Below the pieces are notes generated by a model. The model saw nothing but the letters and a program-made list of their open reading frames with translations, ran no database searches and was not told the origin of the DNA. A DNA stretch of 64,000 bases. Origin: Cherax quadricarinatus (Eukaryota; Arthropoda; Malacostraca; Decapoda; Parastacidae). Positions 11,906 through 25,230 of the stretch are shown piece after piece. The position numbers and the translations under genes are program-made. The stretch covers positions 11,193,069-11,257,068 of the forward strand of contig NC_091369.1 in assembly GCF_038502225.1 (NCBI RefSeq). Reading direction: 5' to 3'. The first letter of the stretch is position 1. The number at the start of each line of letters is the position of its first letter.

Positions 11906-11997
11906 ACAATTCCGTCAAGCCGCTGGAGTCAATAAATCCATAAGGGAATATTGACAGATGTCTGGTGGGCTCTGATGGAAGGTGGGAGGAGTGCGGG

Positions 11998-12050
11998 AGA
12001 GAGAGAGAGAGACAGACAGAGAGAGAGAGAGAGAAAGGAGAGTGAGAGAG

Positions 12051-12082
<32 letters not shown>

Positions 12083-12122
12083 AAGGAGAGAGAGAGAGTG
12101 GGGGGGAGGGAGGGAGGGAGAC
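11998..12122. repeat. (GA)n-rich microsatellite
   Basis: Interrupted GA repeats followed by GGGA repeats. The arginine/glutamate open frames across it are artefacts. Confidence 0.9.
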
Positions 12123-12254
12123 GGATTTCTGGAAATATTCACGATAATGTCAACTTTACAGTGAACATTGCGGATGCAAACTACATCATCAAAAGTTGAA
12201 CATAATCTTAAAAATTAAGAAAACTGTAGTAAAGAATAAAAAGGCACACTAAGG

Positions 12255-12430
12255 GGAATGAAACAATACACAAATAACCCGCATATAGAAAGTAACGTCT
12301 GACGACGTTTCAGTCCGACTTGGACCATTAACTAGCCAAACACTACCAACTTCGTGTGTGACTAGTTAATGGCCTAAGTTGGACCGAAGCGTCATTATAA
12401 ATTTATTTTTCCTATGTGCTATTTATTTGT
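12255..12430. mobile_element. Foldback element, MITE1 family
   Basis: Contains AACAATACACAAATAACCCG, CGACGTTTCAGTCCGACTTG and an inner palindrome formed by GGACCATTAACTAG and CTAGTTAATGGCC. It matches the copies at 1622, 36598 and 42385. The right outer arm is more diverged. Confidence 0.75.
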
Positions 12431-12855
12431 ATAAAATGTAGCAGTAAGGAGAGCACATGTATAGTCCAATATATCTCAGACACTTGCTGACCAACACAGA
12501 CAACGACAACAACAACAACAATCCACTAATTAAAATAAATCGGACATGGACAACAACTATTTGAGAGTAAGCTACTTACAGATTCCTCATCATTAAGTTC
12601 AGATTTATGTTGTCTTATATATAAGCTCGCTAGATTTCTTAAATTCAGTCTGTTCTGCAGCGCATCTATAATTTTAAAATCTCATGGAATTAGTTAACGT
12701 CTGTTGTTTTTCTGAGTGAATTCCTGTGGTTGATTAGAGGCAAAAATATTCTCCTGTATGATGATCCTGTGTCCACAAATTCAAGTTTTTTATTTATTAA
12801 TGGATGAAGCTGAAACGAACTGAAACTTGCCCATGATTCTCACAGTTTGGCGGCT
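12430..12855. other. Low-copy AT-rich interval
   Basis: No tandem repeat apart from a short ACA run near 12500. No supported gene. Confidence 0.4.
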
Positions 12856-13005
12856 TGGTTATAATTATACCCATGGAAAAGTGCCAAACTCGTTCGGGTC
12901 ATACAGTGCCTGGGGATCGGGAGGTAATCAGGTTTGATACAAGGAGAGCTTAACTCCAGTTCATTCGATGAAGAGCCCTTCACCCATATCAAGGCACGTT
13001 TTGGT
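12855..13005 (-). mobile_element. GCGCT retroposon copy
   Basis: Plus-strand landmarks in order are TATAATTATACCCATGG, GGGTCATACAGTGCCTGGGG, GGTAATCAGGTTTGATACAA and GATGAAGAGCCCTTCACC. They occur in the same order at 59515 and, more diverged, at 741 and 53370. The sense strand is taken as minus because other copies end in (AAT)n on that strand. Confidence 0.65.
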
Positions 13006-13037
13006 GAGGTTCTGAGTGTCTGCATGACATCAGGTAA

Positions 13038-15160
13038 GACCCAGAAGTTCTGGCAGACCCTACATAACACCAGGGAAGGACCCAGAAGTTCTGGCAGACC
13101 CTACATAACACCAGGGAAGGACCCAGAAGTTCTGACAGTCCCTACATAACACCAGGGAAGGACCCAGAAGTTCTGGCAGTCCCTACATAACACCAGGGAA
13201 GGACCCAGAAGTTCTGGCAGTCCCTACATAACACCAGGGAAGGACCCAGAAGTTCTGGCAGTCCCTACATAACACCAGGGAAGGACCCAGAAGTTCTGGC
13301 AGACCCTACATAACACCAGGGAAGGACCCAGAAGTTCTGGCAGTCCCTACATAACACCAGGGAAGGACCCAGAAGTTCTGACAGTCCCTACATAACACCA
13401 GGGAAGGACCCAGAAGTTCTGGCAGACCCTACATAACACCAGGGAAGGACCCAGAAGTTCTGACAGTCCCTACATAACACCAGGGAAGGACCCAGAAGTT
13501 CTGGCAGTCCCTACATAACACCAGGGAAGGACCCAGAAGTTCTGGCAGTCCCTACATAACACCAGGGAAGGACCCAGAAGTTCTGGCAGTCCCTACATAA
13601 CACCAGGGAAGGACCCAGAAGTTCTGGCAGTCCCTACATAACACCAGGGAAGGACCCAGAAGTTCTGGCAGTCCCTACATAACACCAGGGAAGGACCCAG
13701 AAGTTCTGGCAGACCCTACATAACACCAGGGAAGGACCCAGAAGTTCTGGTAGTCCCTACATAACACCAGGGAAGGACCCAGAAGTTCTGGCAGACCCTA
13801 CATAACACCAGGGAAGGACCCAGAAGCTCTGGCAGACCCTACATAACACCAGGGAAGGACCCAGAAGTTCTGGCAGACCCTACATAACACCAGGGAAGGA
13901 CCCAGAAGCTCTGGCAGACCCTACATAACACCAGGGAAGGACCCAGAAGTTCTGGCAGACCCTACATAACACCAGGGAAGGACCCAAAAGTTCTGGCAAA
14001 CCCTACATAACACCAGGGAAGGACCCAGAAGTTCTGGCAGTCCCTACATAACACCAGGGAATGACCCAGAAGTTCTGGCAGACCTTACATAACACCAGGG
14101 AAGGACCCAGAAGTTCTGGCAGACCCTACATAACACCAGGGAAGGACCCAGAAGTTCTGGCAGACCCTACATAACACCAGGGAAGGACCCAGAAGTTCTG
14201 GCAGACCCTACATAACACCAGGGAAGGACCCAGAAGTTCTGGCAGACCCTACATAACACCAGGGAAGGACCCACAAGTTCTGGCAGTCCCTACATAACAC
14301 CAGGGAAGGACCCAGAAGTTCTGGCAGTCCCTACATAACACCAGGGAAGGACCCAGAAGTTCTGGCAGTCCCTACATAACACCAGGGAAGGACCCAGAAG
14401 TTCTGCCAGTCCCTACATAACACCAGGGAAGGACCCAGAAGTTCTGGCAGTCCCTACATAACACCAGGGAAGGACCCAGAAGTTCTGGCAGTCCCTACAT
14501 AACACCAGGGAAGGACCCAGAAGTTCTGCCAGTCCCTACATAACACCAGGGAAGGACCCAGAAGTTCTGGCAGTCCCTACATAACACCAGGGAAGGACCC
14601 AGAAAGTCCCTACATAACACCAGGGAAGGACCCAGAAGTTCTGGCAGACCCTACATAACACCAGGAAAGGACCCAGAAGCTCTAGCAGACCCTACATAAC
14701 ACCAGGGAAGGACCCAGAAGTTCTGGCAGACCCTACATAACACCAGGGAAGGACCCAGAAGTTCTGGCAGACCCTACATAACACCAGGGAAGGACCCAGA
14801 AGTTCTGGCAGACCCTACATAACACCAGGGAAGGACCCAGAAGTTCTGGCAGACCCTACATAACACCAGGGAAGGACCCAGAAGTTCTGGCAGACCCTAC
14901 ATAACACCAGGGAAGGACCCAGAAGTTCTGGCAGACCCTACATAACACTAGGGAAGGACCCAGAAGTTCTGGCAGACCCTACATAACACCAGGGAAGGAC
15001 CCAGAAGTTCTGGCAGTCCCTACATAACACCAGGGAAGGACCCAGAAGTTCTGGCAGACCTTACATAACACCAGGGAAGGACCCAGAAGTTCTGGCAGAC
15101 CCTACATAACACCAGGGAAGGACCCAGAAGTTCTGGCAGACCCTACATAACACCAGGAAG
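13038..15160. repeat. 41-bp satellite array
   Basis: About 52 copies of a 41-bp unit containing CCCTACATAACACCAGGGAA and ACCCAGAAGTTCTGGCAG. Variation is mostly GACC versus GTCC after GGCA. One copy near 14600 is shortened. It grades into a sister 40-bp array. Confidence 0.97.
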
Positions 15161-16570
15161 GACAGAGAGGCTCTAGCAGTACCTTCATAACACCAGCAAG
15201 GATCCAGAGGTACTGATAGTACCTTTATAACACCAGCAAGGATCCAGAGGTACTGAAAGTACCTTCATAACACCAGCAAGGATCCAGAGGTACTGATAGT
15301 ACCTTCATAACACCGGCAGGGATCCAGAGGTACTGATAGTACCTTCATAACACCAACAAGGATCCAAAGGTACTGATAGTACCTTCATAACACCAGCAAG
15401 GATCCAGAGGTACTGATAGTACCTTCATAACACCAGCAAGGATCCAGAGGTACTGATAGTACCTTTATAACACCAGCAAGGATCCAGAGGTTCTGATAGT
15501 ACCTTCATAACACCAGCAAGGATCCAGAGGTACTGATAGTACCTTTATAACACCAGCAAGGATCCAGAGGTACTGATAGTACATTCATAACACCAGCAAG
15601 GATCCAGAGGTACTGATAATACCTTCATAACACCAGCAAGGATCCAGAGGTACTGATAGTACCTTCATAACACCAGCAAGGATCCAGAGGTACTGATAGT
15701 ACCTTCATAACACCAGCAAGGATCCAGAGGTACTGATAGTACCTTCATAACACCAGCAAGGATCCAGAGGTACTGATAGTACCTTCATAACACCAGCAAG
15801 GATCCAGAGGTACTGATAGTACCTTTATAACACCAGCAAGGATCCAGAGGTACTGATAGTACCTTCATAACACCAGCAAGGATCCAGAGGTACTGATAGT
15901 ACCTTCATAACACGAGCAAGGATCCAGATGTACTGATAGTACCTTCATAACACCAGCAAGGATCCAGAGGTACTGATAGTACCTTCATAACACCAGCAAG
16001 GATCCAGAGGTACTGATAGTACCTTCATAACACCAGCAAGAATCCAGAGGTACTGATAGTACCTTCATAACACCAGCAAGGATCCAGAGGTACTGATAGT
16101 ACCTTCATAACACCAGCAAGGATCCAGAGGTACTGATAGTACCTTCATAACACCAGCAAGGATCCAGAGGTACTGATAGTACCTTCATAACACCAGCAAG
16201 AATCCAGAGGTACTGATAGTATCTTCATAACACCAGGAAGGATCCAGAGGTACTGATAGTATCTTCATAACACCAGCAAGGATCCAGAGGTACTGATAGT
16301 ACCTTCATAACACCAGCAAGGATCCAGAGGTACTGATAGTACCTTCATAACACCAGCAAGGATCCAGAGGTATTGATAGTACCTTCATAACACCAGCAAG
16401 GATCCAGAGGTACTGATAGTACCTTCACAACACCAGCAAGGATCCAGAGGTACTGATAGTACCTTCACAACACCAGCAAGGATCCAGAGGTACTGATAGT
16501 ACCTTCATAACACCAGCAAGGATCCAGAGGTACTGATAGTACCTTCATAATAGCAGGAAGGATCCAGAAC
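15160..16570. repeat. 40-bp satellite array
   Basis: About 35 copies of an exactly 40-bp unit containing GATCCAGAGGTACTGATAGT and CTTCATAACACCAGCAAG. Positions align with the 41-bp unit to the left (CCAGA, CATAACACCAG), so it is a diverged sister. The right edge decays at 16545-16570. Confidence 0.97.
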
Positions 16571-17610
16571 TATATACATTTTCATAACTCCCTAACGAAA
16601 TTTTATTATTCTTTTATTGGGAAGTCGCGTAGAACACATGTGAGTTTATTGTATAATTTAATAAAAGTGATGAAAGGCAGCTATTGTTACTTTTTTAAAT
16701 TTTCTCTTATTTGTAAACACTTTCTCAAATGTTGTTATACACTATTAAATACAGTAGTATTAGTTAAGCAGCAGAGACCTCAAGTCTTAAGATTCAGTTT
16801 AATATTTCTCCTTCAGAGTTAGATTACCGTGTTAGTTTCTCTCTTTAACCTGTAGTATAATAAAAAATAATTCCTGCCGCCAGTGTATCGCGTAAAAACT
16901 AGATACATACAGCCAGTGTTATTGTGTTGACGATGCTAGATAAATTACAGCAGCCATGAAAATGCATTACAACACCACAACAAATCCTGCAATCCACACA
17001 CACACACACGTTAAAAGATCAGATTAACACGACCTTCATAAATCAAAACGATAAAATTGCCTCTGTATTCACTGTGGAAAACTCATATTCCTGTACCGAC
17101 AGTATGGCTTGTCAACATTGAAAACATTTTTAGGTTCATAAACATTTGCAATCCCGACGAACATCATTACAAGAAAAAAGGAGCTGGTATTTGTAAAATC
17201 TCACCAAGAATATTAAATGAAACAAATGGGATAGAGCGAAGACTTTCCAATGATTCTGTTTCATAATGAAGTAAATACAATTTGGAACAACTGACCAGAG
17301 GTAAAGGAAACTTAAAACATAATTAACACATATATGTTTAATATGTAACAAGAGTTCGGGATTCAAGGATAAGGAGTTCTAGACCTTTCGTACTGCCATC
17401 TCTAGGCCGATTTGAGGAGGCCTAGATCGGCTTATGCATCAGTCCCGTGGTTTAGTTGTATGTCGCGATGTCCATTGCATATACTACATGTCAGAAAATT
17501 TTATTTTTTAAATGGTGTTTTAGGGATTGGAGTATTCTAGACTACTATTATCTAGTTTGCTCAAAGACAAGTGCTAATTATCCCCAGTAATCGAAGAACC
17601 CAAAACACTA
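16570..17610. other. Low-copy interval, no gene seen
   Basis: AT-rich, with a short (CA)n near 16998. CTAGACCTTTCGTACTGCC near 17380 resembles the foldback remnant at 58848. Open frames of 60-76 codons here have no recognisable domain. Confidence 0.4.
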
Positions 17611-17619
17611 ATAAGAAGT

Positions 17620-17885
17620 ACTTGTAAAAAGAAGAAGATAGAAGCACTTGAAGTAGAAAGACGCATCTAACGCAGGACGAAGAAAGAAGATGGAAGCACT
17701 TGAAGTAGAAAGAAGCATCTAACGCAGGACGAAGAAAGAAGATAGAAGCACTTGAAGTAGAAAGAAGCATCTAACGCAGGACGAAGAAAGAAGATGGAAG
17801 CACTTGAAGTAGAAAGAAGCATCTAACGCAGGACGAAGAAAGAAGATGGAAGCACTTGAAGTAGAAAGAAGCATCTAACGACAGT
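17620..17885. repeat. 52-bp minisatellite
   Basis: About five copies spaced at 52 bp (for example GAAGCACTTG at 17641, 17693 and 17745). They are nearly identical. Confidence 0.93.
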
Positions 17886-17929
17886 TTCGTTTTGACGTAT
17901 TTATCTGTCGTCGATTTCCTACTTAAACC

Positions 17930-18320
17930 TTTGTGTAAGTGCCATGGCAGCTTCCGTAAATCACTGCATTGGCAACTCTCGTAAGTCACTACAATGACAA
18001 GTTTCCTAAGTCACTTGCATGGCAATTCCCCAAAGTCAAGATTGAGGTAATTCTCATAAGTTAACATTTGGCAACCCCATCATGTCAACTTTATGGCAAC
18101 TCCCTGTAAGTTTAGCACTATTTCAACGCCTCTTAGGACTATTGCAGCTCTCCTTAAGTCAGCACTATTGGAACACCCCTCTAAGGCAACACTATGGTAG
18201 CTCCCCCTAAGTCAACACCATTGCACCTCACTCTAGGGCAGCACCATGGTAACGCCCCATATGTCAACACCATGACAACACCATTGCAACACCCCCTAAG
18301 TCAGCACCATGACGACTATC
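17930..18320. repeat. Degenerate minisatellite, about 27-30 bp
   Basis: Loose repetition of GTAAGTCACTACAATGGCAA-like units with variable length. This is an old or poorly homogenised array. Confidence 0.65.
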
Positions 18321-18715
18321 ACCCCTGTCATCTTGCCCTGAACTAGTAGCAAACTCTAAACCGATTCCTTAAGCGCATTTCACAGAGGCGCAATCAGCAC
18401 CAAAATGCTCGCTAAATCGTATTGCTGATTTGAGGTCATTTTTGCGGTGTACTTGTTAAGTCCAGAAAACTGCAATTAAGCTGACTTATTGAAACCTAAA
18501 GCTGAAAGTTCGAAGGCAGCTTGACCGATGTACAAATGGCTTTTCCTGAAATCTAAAAAAAAGGGAATTTGTTGGGTAGAAACTAGAAATTGGATGAGAT
18601 ATGAAAATATGGATTCTGTCGTGGATTTAGAATCGGTAATTGTAATGATGCTGATCAGTAATTGTCTGGATGTAAATTGACTTTGATTTGTCAATAAGAA
18701 CTGATTCGTTTCTTT
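18320..18715. other. Low-copy interval, no gene seen
   Basis: Mixed composition with no repeat or gene that I can support. Confidence 0.4.
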
Positions 18716-19412
18716 GGTAGACTGATAACTGCACTGATAAATATAGTTGATAAATTGACAGCTGCACTGATAGACTGATAACTAAAAGACAGATTTTGTT
18801 GATAGATTAATAACTATTCTGATAGATTTCGTTAATAGACTGATAACTGCAATAATTGATTTCTTTGATGTAGATAACTGCACTCATAGAAAGCTAACTG
18901 CTCTGATAGACTTTACTAATAGAAAGCTACACTGATAGATTTTATTAATAGATAGCTGCACTGATAGACTTCAGTAATAGATGACTACACTGATAGACCT
19001 CACCTAATAGATAACTACACTGATAGACTTCACTAACAGATAACTATACTTATAGACTTCAACAATAGATAACTGCACTGATAGACTTCACTAATAGATA
19101 ACTATACTTATAGACTTCAGTAATAGATAACTGCACTGATAGACTTCACTAATAGATAACTATACTTATAGACTTCAGTAATAGATAACTGCACTGATAG
19201 ACTTCAGTAATAGATACTGCACTGATAGATTTCACTAACAGATTACACTGATAGACTTCACTAATAGATAACTACACGGACAGACTTCATTAATAGCTAA
19301 CTACACTGATAGATTTCAGTAATAGATGGATAACCACAGTGATGGACTTCAGTGATAGGTAACTGCTCTTATGGACTTCTCTGACCGACAGATAGATAGA
19401 TAGATACCTGCG
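18715..19412. repeat. Degenerate 29-bp array
   Basis: Units contain CACTGATAGACTTCACTAAT and AGATAACT at about 29-bp spacing (for example 19082 and 19111). Divergence is high at both edges. It ends in a short GATA run near 19390. Confidence 0.85.
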
Positions 19413-19496
19413 GTGATAAGTATGGCTACAGTGATAGATTATAGCCACTTGTACTTGTTTTATTCGCGTATACTGAAATATATTATTTGCGTTGTA

Positions 19497-19712
19497 TAAC
19501 AGTGAGTGTACGTGTGTTCTTGACATACCTGCTAGTGTACGTGTGTCCATGAGGTACCTGCCAGTGTACGTATGTCCGTAACGTACCTGCCAGTGTGCGT
19601 GTGTCCATAACGTACCTCCCAATGTATGTGTCCGTAACGTACCTACCAGTGTGCATGTGTCCGTAATGTACCTGCCGGTGTGCGTGTGTCCGTGACGTAC
19701 CTGCCAGGTCAA
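19497..19712. repeat. 29-bp minisatellite
   Basis: About seven units containing GTACCTGCCAGTGTGCGTGT and a TCCGTAAC block. It is unrelated to the preceding array of the same period. Confidence 0.85.
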
Positions 19713-20038
19713 GCAGGCTGTCGGTGCCAGTGACCCGCGAACCCACACAGCCATCACAGCCTTGCTGATCTAGCTATTCATAAATAAAACACATCTGCAA
19801 CTCTAACGTATTGTGTACACCTCGGTAAGTAAGTCAGGAAACACGACTAGTTATATGATGACCTGCAGCTGGAGCTTTTGGTCATCTGACAGAGGCCTTC
19901 TACTGGCTTACTCCTCCACCGCTTTAAAAATTATGGTTATGATTATAACCAATAGATTATTTGGTAATCTGACACTTGTTGGATGTGGTAGTACGGTTTC
20001 TTCTCTTAAATATCTGTATTACAGCAGTCCAACAGGCA
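19712..20038. other. Low-copy interval, no gene seen
   Basis: Short mixed-composition segment between arrays. Confidence 0.4.
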
Positions 20039-21262
20039 GCTGAATGTTACAAGAACACCGGTACTGCAACAGTTGAATGTTGTAAGAACACAGGTACTGC
20101 AACAGTTGAATGTTGCACGAACACCGGTACTGCAACAGTTGAATGTTGCACGAACACCGGTACTGTATCAGTTGAATGTTGTAAGAACACCGGTACTGCA
20201 ACAGTTAAATGTTGTAAGAACACAGGTACTGCAACAGTTGAATGTTGTAAGAACACCGGTACTGCAACAGTTGAATGTTGTAAGAACACCGGTACTGCAA
20301 CAGTTGAATGTTGTAAGAACACCGGTACTGTATCAGTTGAATGTTGTAAGAACACTGGTACTGCAACAGTTGAATGTTGTAAGAACACCGGTACTGCAAC
20401 AGTTGAATGTTGTAAGAACACCGGTACTGCAACAGTTGAATGTTGCACGAACACCGGTACTGTATCAGTTGAATGTTGTAAGAACACTGGTACTGCAACA
20501 GTTGAATGTTGTAAGAACACAGGTACTGCAACAGTTGAATGTTGCACGAACACCGGTACTGTATCAGTTGAATGTTGTAAGAACACCGGTACTGCAACAG
20601 TTGAATGTTGTAAGAACACCGGTACTGCAACAGTTGAATGTTGTAAGAACACCGGTACTGCAACAGTTGAATGTTGTAAGAACACAGGTACTGCAACAGT
20701 TGAATGTTGTAAGAACACCGGTACTGCAACAGTTGAATGTTGTAAGAACACAGGTACTGCAACAGTTGAATGTTGTAAGAACACCGGTACTGCAACAGTT
20801 GAATGTTGTAAGAACACCGGTACTGCAACAGTTGAATGTTGTAAGAACACCGGTACTGTATCAGTTGAATGTTGTAAGAACACTGGTACTGCAACAGTTG
20901 AATGTTGCACGAACACAGGTACTGCAACAGTTGAATGTTGCACGAACACCGGTACTGCAACAGTTGAATGTTGCACGAACACAGGTACTGCAACAGTTGA
21001 ATGTTGCACGAACACAGGTACTGCAACAGTTGAATGTTGCAAGAACACCGGTACTGCAACAGTTGAATGTTGTAAGAACACCGACACTGCAACAGTTGAA
21101 TGTTGTAAGAACACCGACACTGCAACAGTTGAATGTTGTAAGAACACCGACACTGCAACAGTTGAATGTTGTAAGAACACCGACACTGCAACAGTTGAAT
21201 GTTGTAAGAACACCGACACTGCAACAGTTGAATGTTGCAAGAACACAGGTACTGCAACAGTT
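20039..21262. repeat. 33-bp satellite array, subfamily A
   Basis: About 37 copies of a 33-bp unit containing GAACACCGGTACTGCAACAG and TTGAATGTTG. Since 33 is 11 codons, several frames on both strands stay open for about 400 codons. This is an artefact of unit length. Variants such as TACTGTATCAG and CGACACTG occur in local clusters. Confidence 0.97.
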
Positions 21263-22075
21263 TAATGTTGCAATAACACCGGCACTGCAACAGTATAATG
21301 TTTCAAGAACATCGGCACTGCAACAGTATAATGTTTCAAGAACATCGGCACTGCAATAGTATAATGTTGCAAGAACATCGGCACTGCAATAGTATAATGT
21401 TTCAAGAACACCGGCACTGCAACAGTATAATGTTTCAAGAACACCGGCACTGCAACAGTATAATGTTTCAAGAACACCGGCACTGCAACAGTATAATGTT
21501 TCAAGAACACCGGCACTGCAACAGTATAATGTTTCAAGAACACCGGCACTGCAACAGTATAATGTTTCAAGAACATCGGCACTGCAACAGTATAATGTTT
21601 CAAGAACACCGGCACTGCAACAGTATAATGTTTCAAGAACACCGGCACTGCAACAGTATAATGTTTCAAGAACACCGGCACTGCAACAGTATAATGTTTC
21701 AAGAACATCGGCACTGCAACAGTATAATGTTTCAAGAACATCGGCACTGCAACAGTATAATGTTTCAAGAACATCGGCACTGCAACAGTATAATGTTTCA
21801 AGAACATCGGCACTGCAACAGTATAATGTTTCAAGAACACCGGCACTGCAACAGTATAATGTTTCAAGAACATCGGCACTGCAACAGTATAATGTTTCAA
21901 GAACACCGGCACTGCAACAGTATAATGTTTCAAGAACACCGGCACTGCAACAGTATAATGTTTCAAGAACACCGGCACTGCAACAGTATAATGTTTCAAG
22001 AACATCGGCACTGCAACAGTATAATGTTTCAAGAACATCGGCACTGCAACAGTATAATGTTTCAAGAACATCAGT
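21262..22075. repeat. 33-bp satellite array, subfamily B
   Basis: About 24 copies of the same 33-bp period. The sequence has changed to GTATAATGTTTCAAGAACA and CGGCACTGCAACA. Intermediate units lie at 21060-21400. Long open frames on both strands are artefacts. Confidence 0.97.
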
Positions 22076-22165
22076 AATGAAAGTAATCACTGCCTGGGAA
22101 CTTAATTAACACTATTTTTAATTTACAGTGAATTTCACCGATTATTCAAAAAAAGACGATAAAAT

Positions 22166-22167
<2 letters not shown>

Positions 22168-22203
<36 letters not shown>
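22168..22203. repeat. (GA)n microsatellite
   Basis: GA repeat ending in a G run. Confidence 0.9.
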
Positions 22204-22625
<422 letters not shown>

Positions 22626-22629
22626 TAGA

Positions 22630-22998
22630 TAAAACTTGCAATTTTGGCTTAAATAGCAACGCTTTTTACGGAGTAAGAGAAGCGAAAATTTGTGTATGCA
22701 ATAATTTCGCAAAAATCACTCTGAACCTAACGAAAAAAAATATATTTCATTGCGTTTCTTTATTATTAAATTATTGTAAACTTATCTAAAATGTATTTAG
22801 TTGAATTAGGCTAAATTAAATTGCGCTTCTTATAACAATGTTAGATAAGTTTTCTAAGGTTGTTTTGGTACAAAATTATTAATTTTTGCATTAATATAAA
22901 TGAAAAAATATATCTTTAAACATATAAGAGAAAATTGTAGAAATACTTAATTTTAAATGAGTTGTTGCTAATTGGCCAGTTTTACCTATTCGGCACGA
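22630..22998. mobile_element. AT-rich dispersed repeat bounded by microsatellites (tentative)
   Basis: The segment starts with AAAACTTGCAATTTTGGCTT and ends with TATTCGGCACGAC. (AT)n lies on the left and (CA)n on the right. I recall similar sequence bounded by microsatellites in crayfish DNA. There is only one copy here, so its repeat status is not shown by this window. Confidence 0.4.
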
Positions 22999-23043
22999 CA
23001 CACACACACACAAAACACACACACACAGGGTGTGTGTGTGTTG
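22996..23043. repeat. (CA)n/(GT)n inverted microsatellite
   Basis: A CA run is followed at once by a GT run, which gives a short hairpin-forming palindrome. Confidence 0.85.
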
Positions 23044-23600
23044 CCAGAGGCGTACCGATACTACAGTTCAAACACTGCAGCATATCTCCACCCCTCGAAC
23101 ATTTTGTAATGTTAAAATTCCGTATAAGGCAGTACGTTTTGAGCTTGAGTCAGCCAATCACCGTGGAGCAGAGATGTAGCAAACCAATCAGCTTCCTTCA
23201 TGAGTGCAAATTTGCCACTCGCATTCGAGATGGCACGTAATATTGTGTAATCAGCTTAGTGTTACATCGTACGATCAATTAGCACAGAGAAGGAACTCAC
23301 TCTCGGCAAATCAACTTCAAAACGCATTATTATTATATTCTGCTAATTATTTAGGAGGATTAGTTTGTTGTGAAAAAAAGAAGATTAGCAAGATGATAAA
23401 TAGATGGAAGGATGGAAAAAACAGGTGGATATTTAGACAGAAACAAAAACTTGTTAGAATTATGATTGAATTAGAGGAATACAAAAAGAAACAGATGTGT
23501 AATATGTCAGGAACACAGTTATTAACACAGTGAGAGTTATTTACTTTTACAGAAATAGTTATTATGACAGAAATAGACAGAGATTGTTACAGACTTAGAT
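23043..23600. other. Low-copy interval, no gene seen
   Basis: The open frame at 23204-23533 (109 codons) has lysine-rich, low-complexity composition and no recognisable domain, so I do not call it a gene. Degenerate forerunners of the 30-bp array begin near 23550. Confidence 0.4.
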
Positions 23601-23624
23601 ATTTTGAAAGAAACAGAGGATATC

Positions 23625-24215
23625 AAGACATGTATATCTAGACAAAGGGATCTCGTAACAAGGATTTCTAGACAAAGGGATATCGTAACAAGGATATCTA
23701 GAAAAAGGGATATCGTAACAAGGATATCTAGACAAAGGGATCTCGTAACAAGGATTTCTAGACAAAGGGATATTGTAACAAGGATATCTAGAAAAAGGGA
23801 TATCGTAACAAGGATATCTAGACAAAGGGATCTCGTAACAAGGATATCTAGACAAAGGGATATCGTAACAAGGATATCTAGACAAAGGGATATCGTAACA
23901 AGGATATCTAGACAAAGGGATCTCGTAACAAGGATTTCTAGACAAAGGGATATCGTAACAAGGATATCTAGAAAAAGGGATATCGTAACAAGGATATCTA
24001 GACAAAGGGATATCGTAACAAGGATATCTAGACAAAGGGATATCGTAACAATGATATCTAGACAAAGGGATATCGTAACAAGGATATCTAGACAAATGGA
24101 TATCGTAACAAGGATATCTAGACAAAGGGATATCGTAACAAGGATATCTAGGCAAAGGGATATGGTAATAAGAATATCTAGGCAAAGGGATATCAAAGCA
24201 GGGATATTAAGATGG
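23625..24215. repeat. 30-bp satellite array
   Basis: About 20 copies of an exactly 30-bp unit containing GATATCTAGACAAAGGGATA and TCGTAACAAG. The unit is ten codons long, so frames stay open on both strands. The array ends almost at the edge of a MITE2-like arm. Confidence 0.97.
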
Positions 24216-24221
24216 GGATGA

Positions 24222-24400
24222 ATTAGACACTTGTGCATCACTTGAGGATCTTTATTGTGGAAACGTTTCGCCAACCAGTGGCTTCCTCAGTCCAATACAG
24301 AGAAGAATGGTTTAAGATCAGGAGTTTGAGGTAATCAGTCCCTCAGCCTGGAGTCGATGTGATTAGCTCATCAGTCTAGAAACCAGTTGTCTACAAGATG
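24222..24400. mobile_element. One arm of a MITE2-like foldback element
   Basis: Reads GACACTTGTGCATCACTTGA, GAAACGTTTCGCCAACCAGT, CAGTCCAATACAGAGAAGAA and GAGGTAATCAGTCCCTCAGC in the same order as the left arm at 1974-2090. The right arm is missing. Confidence 0.75.
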
Positions 24401-24750
24401 CAGTGATATCAAGTCGGAAACAGTGGCAGTGAAGTATTTAAAAAATACATACAGTAAGAGGACGTCTCACCCACAACGTTTCGCCTACAAGAGGCTTCAT
24501 CAAGTACTTGATAAAGTCTCTTGAAAGTGAAACGCAGTTATGAAGAACGTCTTTCTTGTAAATGTGTCTTTAACCATCATTAAACTACGCAAAAAAAGTA
24601 TAGACTGTATTGAGAAATATTTCTCAGCAATGGTGGAAGGCTGGCAGGCAGTGAGACAAGCAGTAATGTGTAGCTGTAGCTCTAAACCAGTGGGAAGTTT
24701 AGGGTTTATTTAGTAAAAAACATGAAACGTCGCAAGGATTCATAAACACA
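24400..24750. other. Low-copy interval with a foldback remnant
   Basis: Contains CCACAACGTTTCGCCTACAA and a small palindrome around AGTACTT near 24508. It resembles the inner part of foldback elements. Nothing else is seen. Confidence 0.45.
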
Positions 24751-24869
<119 letters not shown>

Positions 24870-24934
24870 ACGAGGCAACAGATGTTACTTCAAGAAAGAA
24901 CGTCGTGGGAAAGAGCGAAATGTCAGTCTTATGG

Positions 24935-25230
24935 CTCCTCTTTTTTCTCTCCCTCCTCCTCCTCTTCCTCATCCCCTTCCTCTTCTTCTTCCATATCCCC
25001 CGTCCTCCTAGATTTTCCTTTTCCTCGTCCTCCCCTTTCGTTGTTCCTCCTTCCCGTCCCCCTTCCTCCACTTCCCGTGTTCCCATCCATCCCATTTATT
25101 CACCTCCCCCTCCCCCCGGATCCTCTTTTACTTTCCAGTTCTCCCCCTTCCCTTCATCGCTTCATTTTCCTACTGTTCCCTCCTGCCACTCTCCCACTTC
25201 TCTCCTCCACTCTGCCTCTCCACATTCCGT
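24935..25230. repeat. Pyrimidine-rich low-complexity tract
   Basis: CTC and CTT repeats. The serine/proline open frames are artefacts of composition. Confidence 0.75.

Noticed and set aside
20039..22075. Long cysteine-rich or histidine-rich proteins (up to 429 codons)
   Set aside because: The unit is 33 bp with no stop, so both strands and several frames are open together. No promoter, start context or splice structure is seen.
23204..23533. A 109-codon host gene in low-copy DNA
   Set aside because: Low-complexity lysine-rich end, no recognisable domain, and it runs into degenerate forerunners of the 30-bp array.
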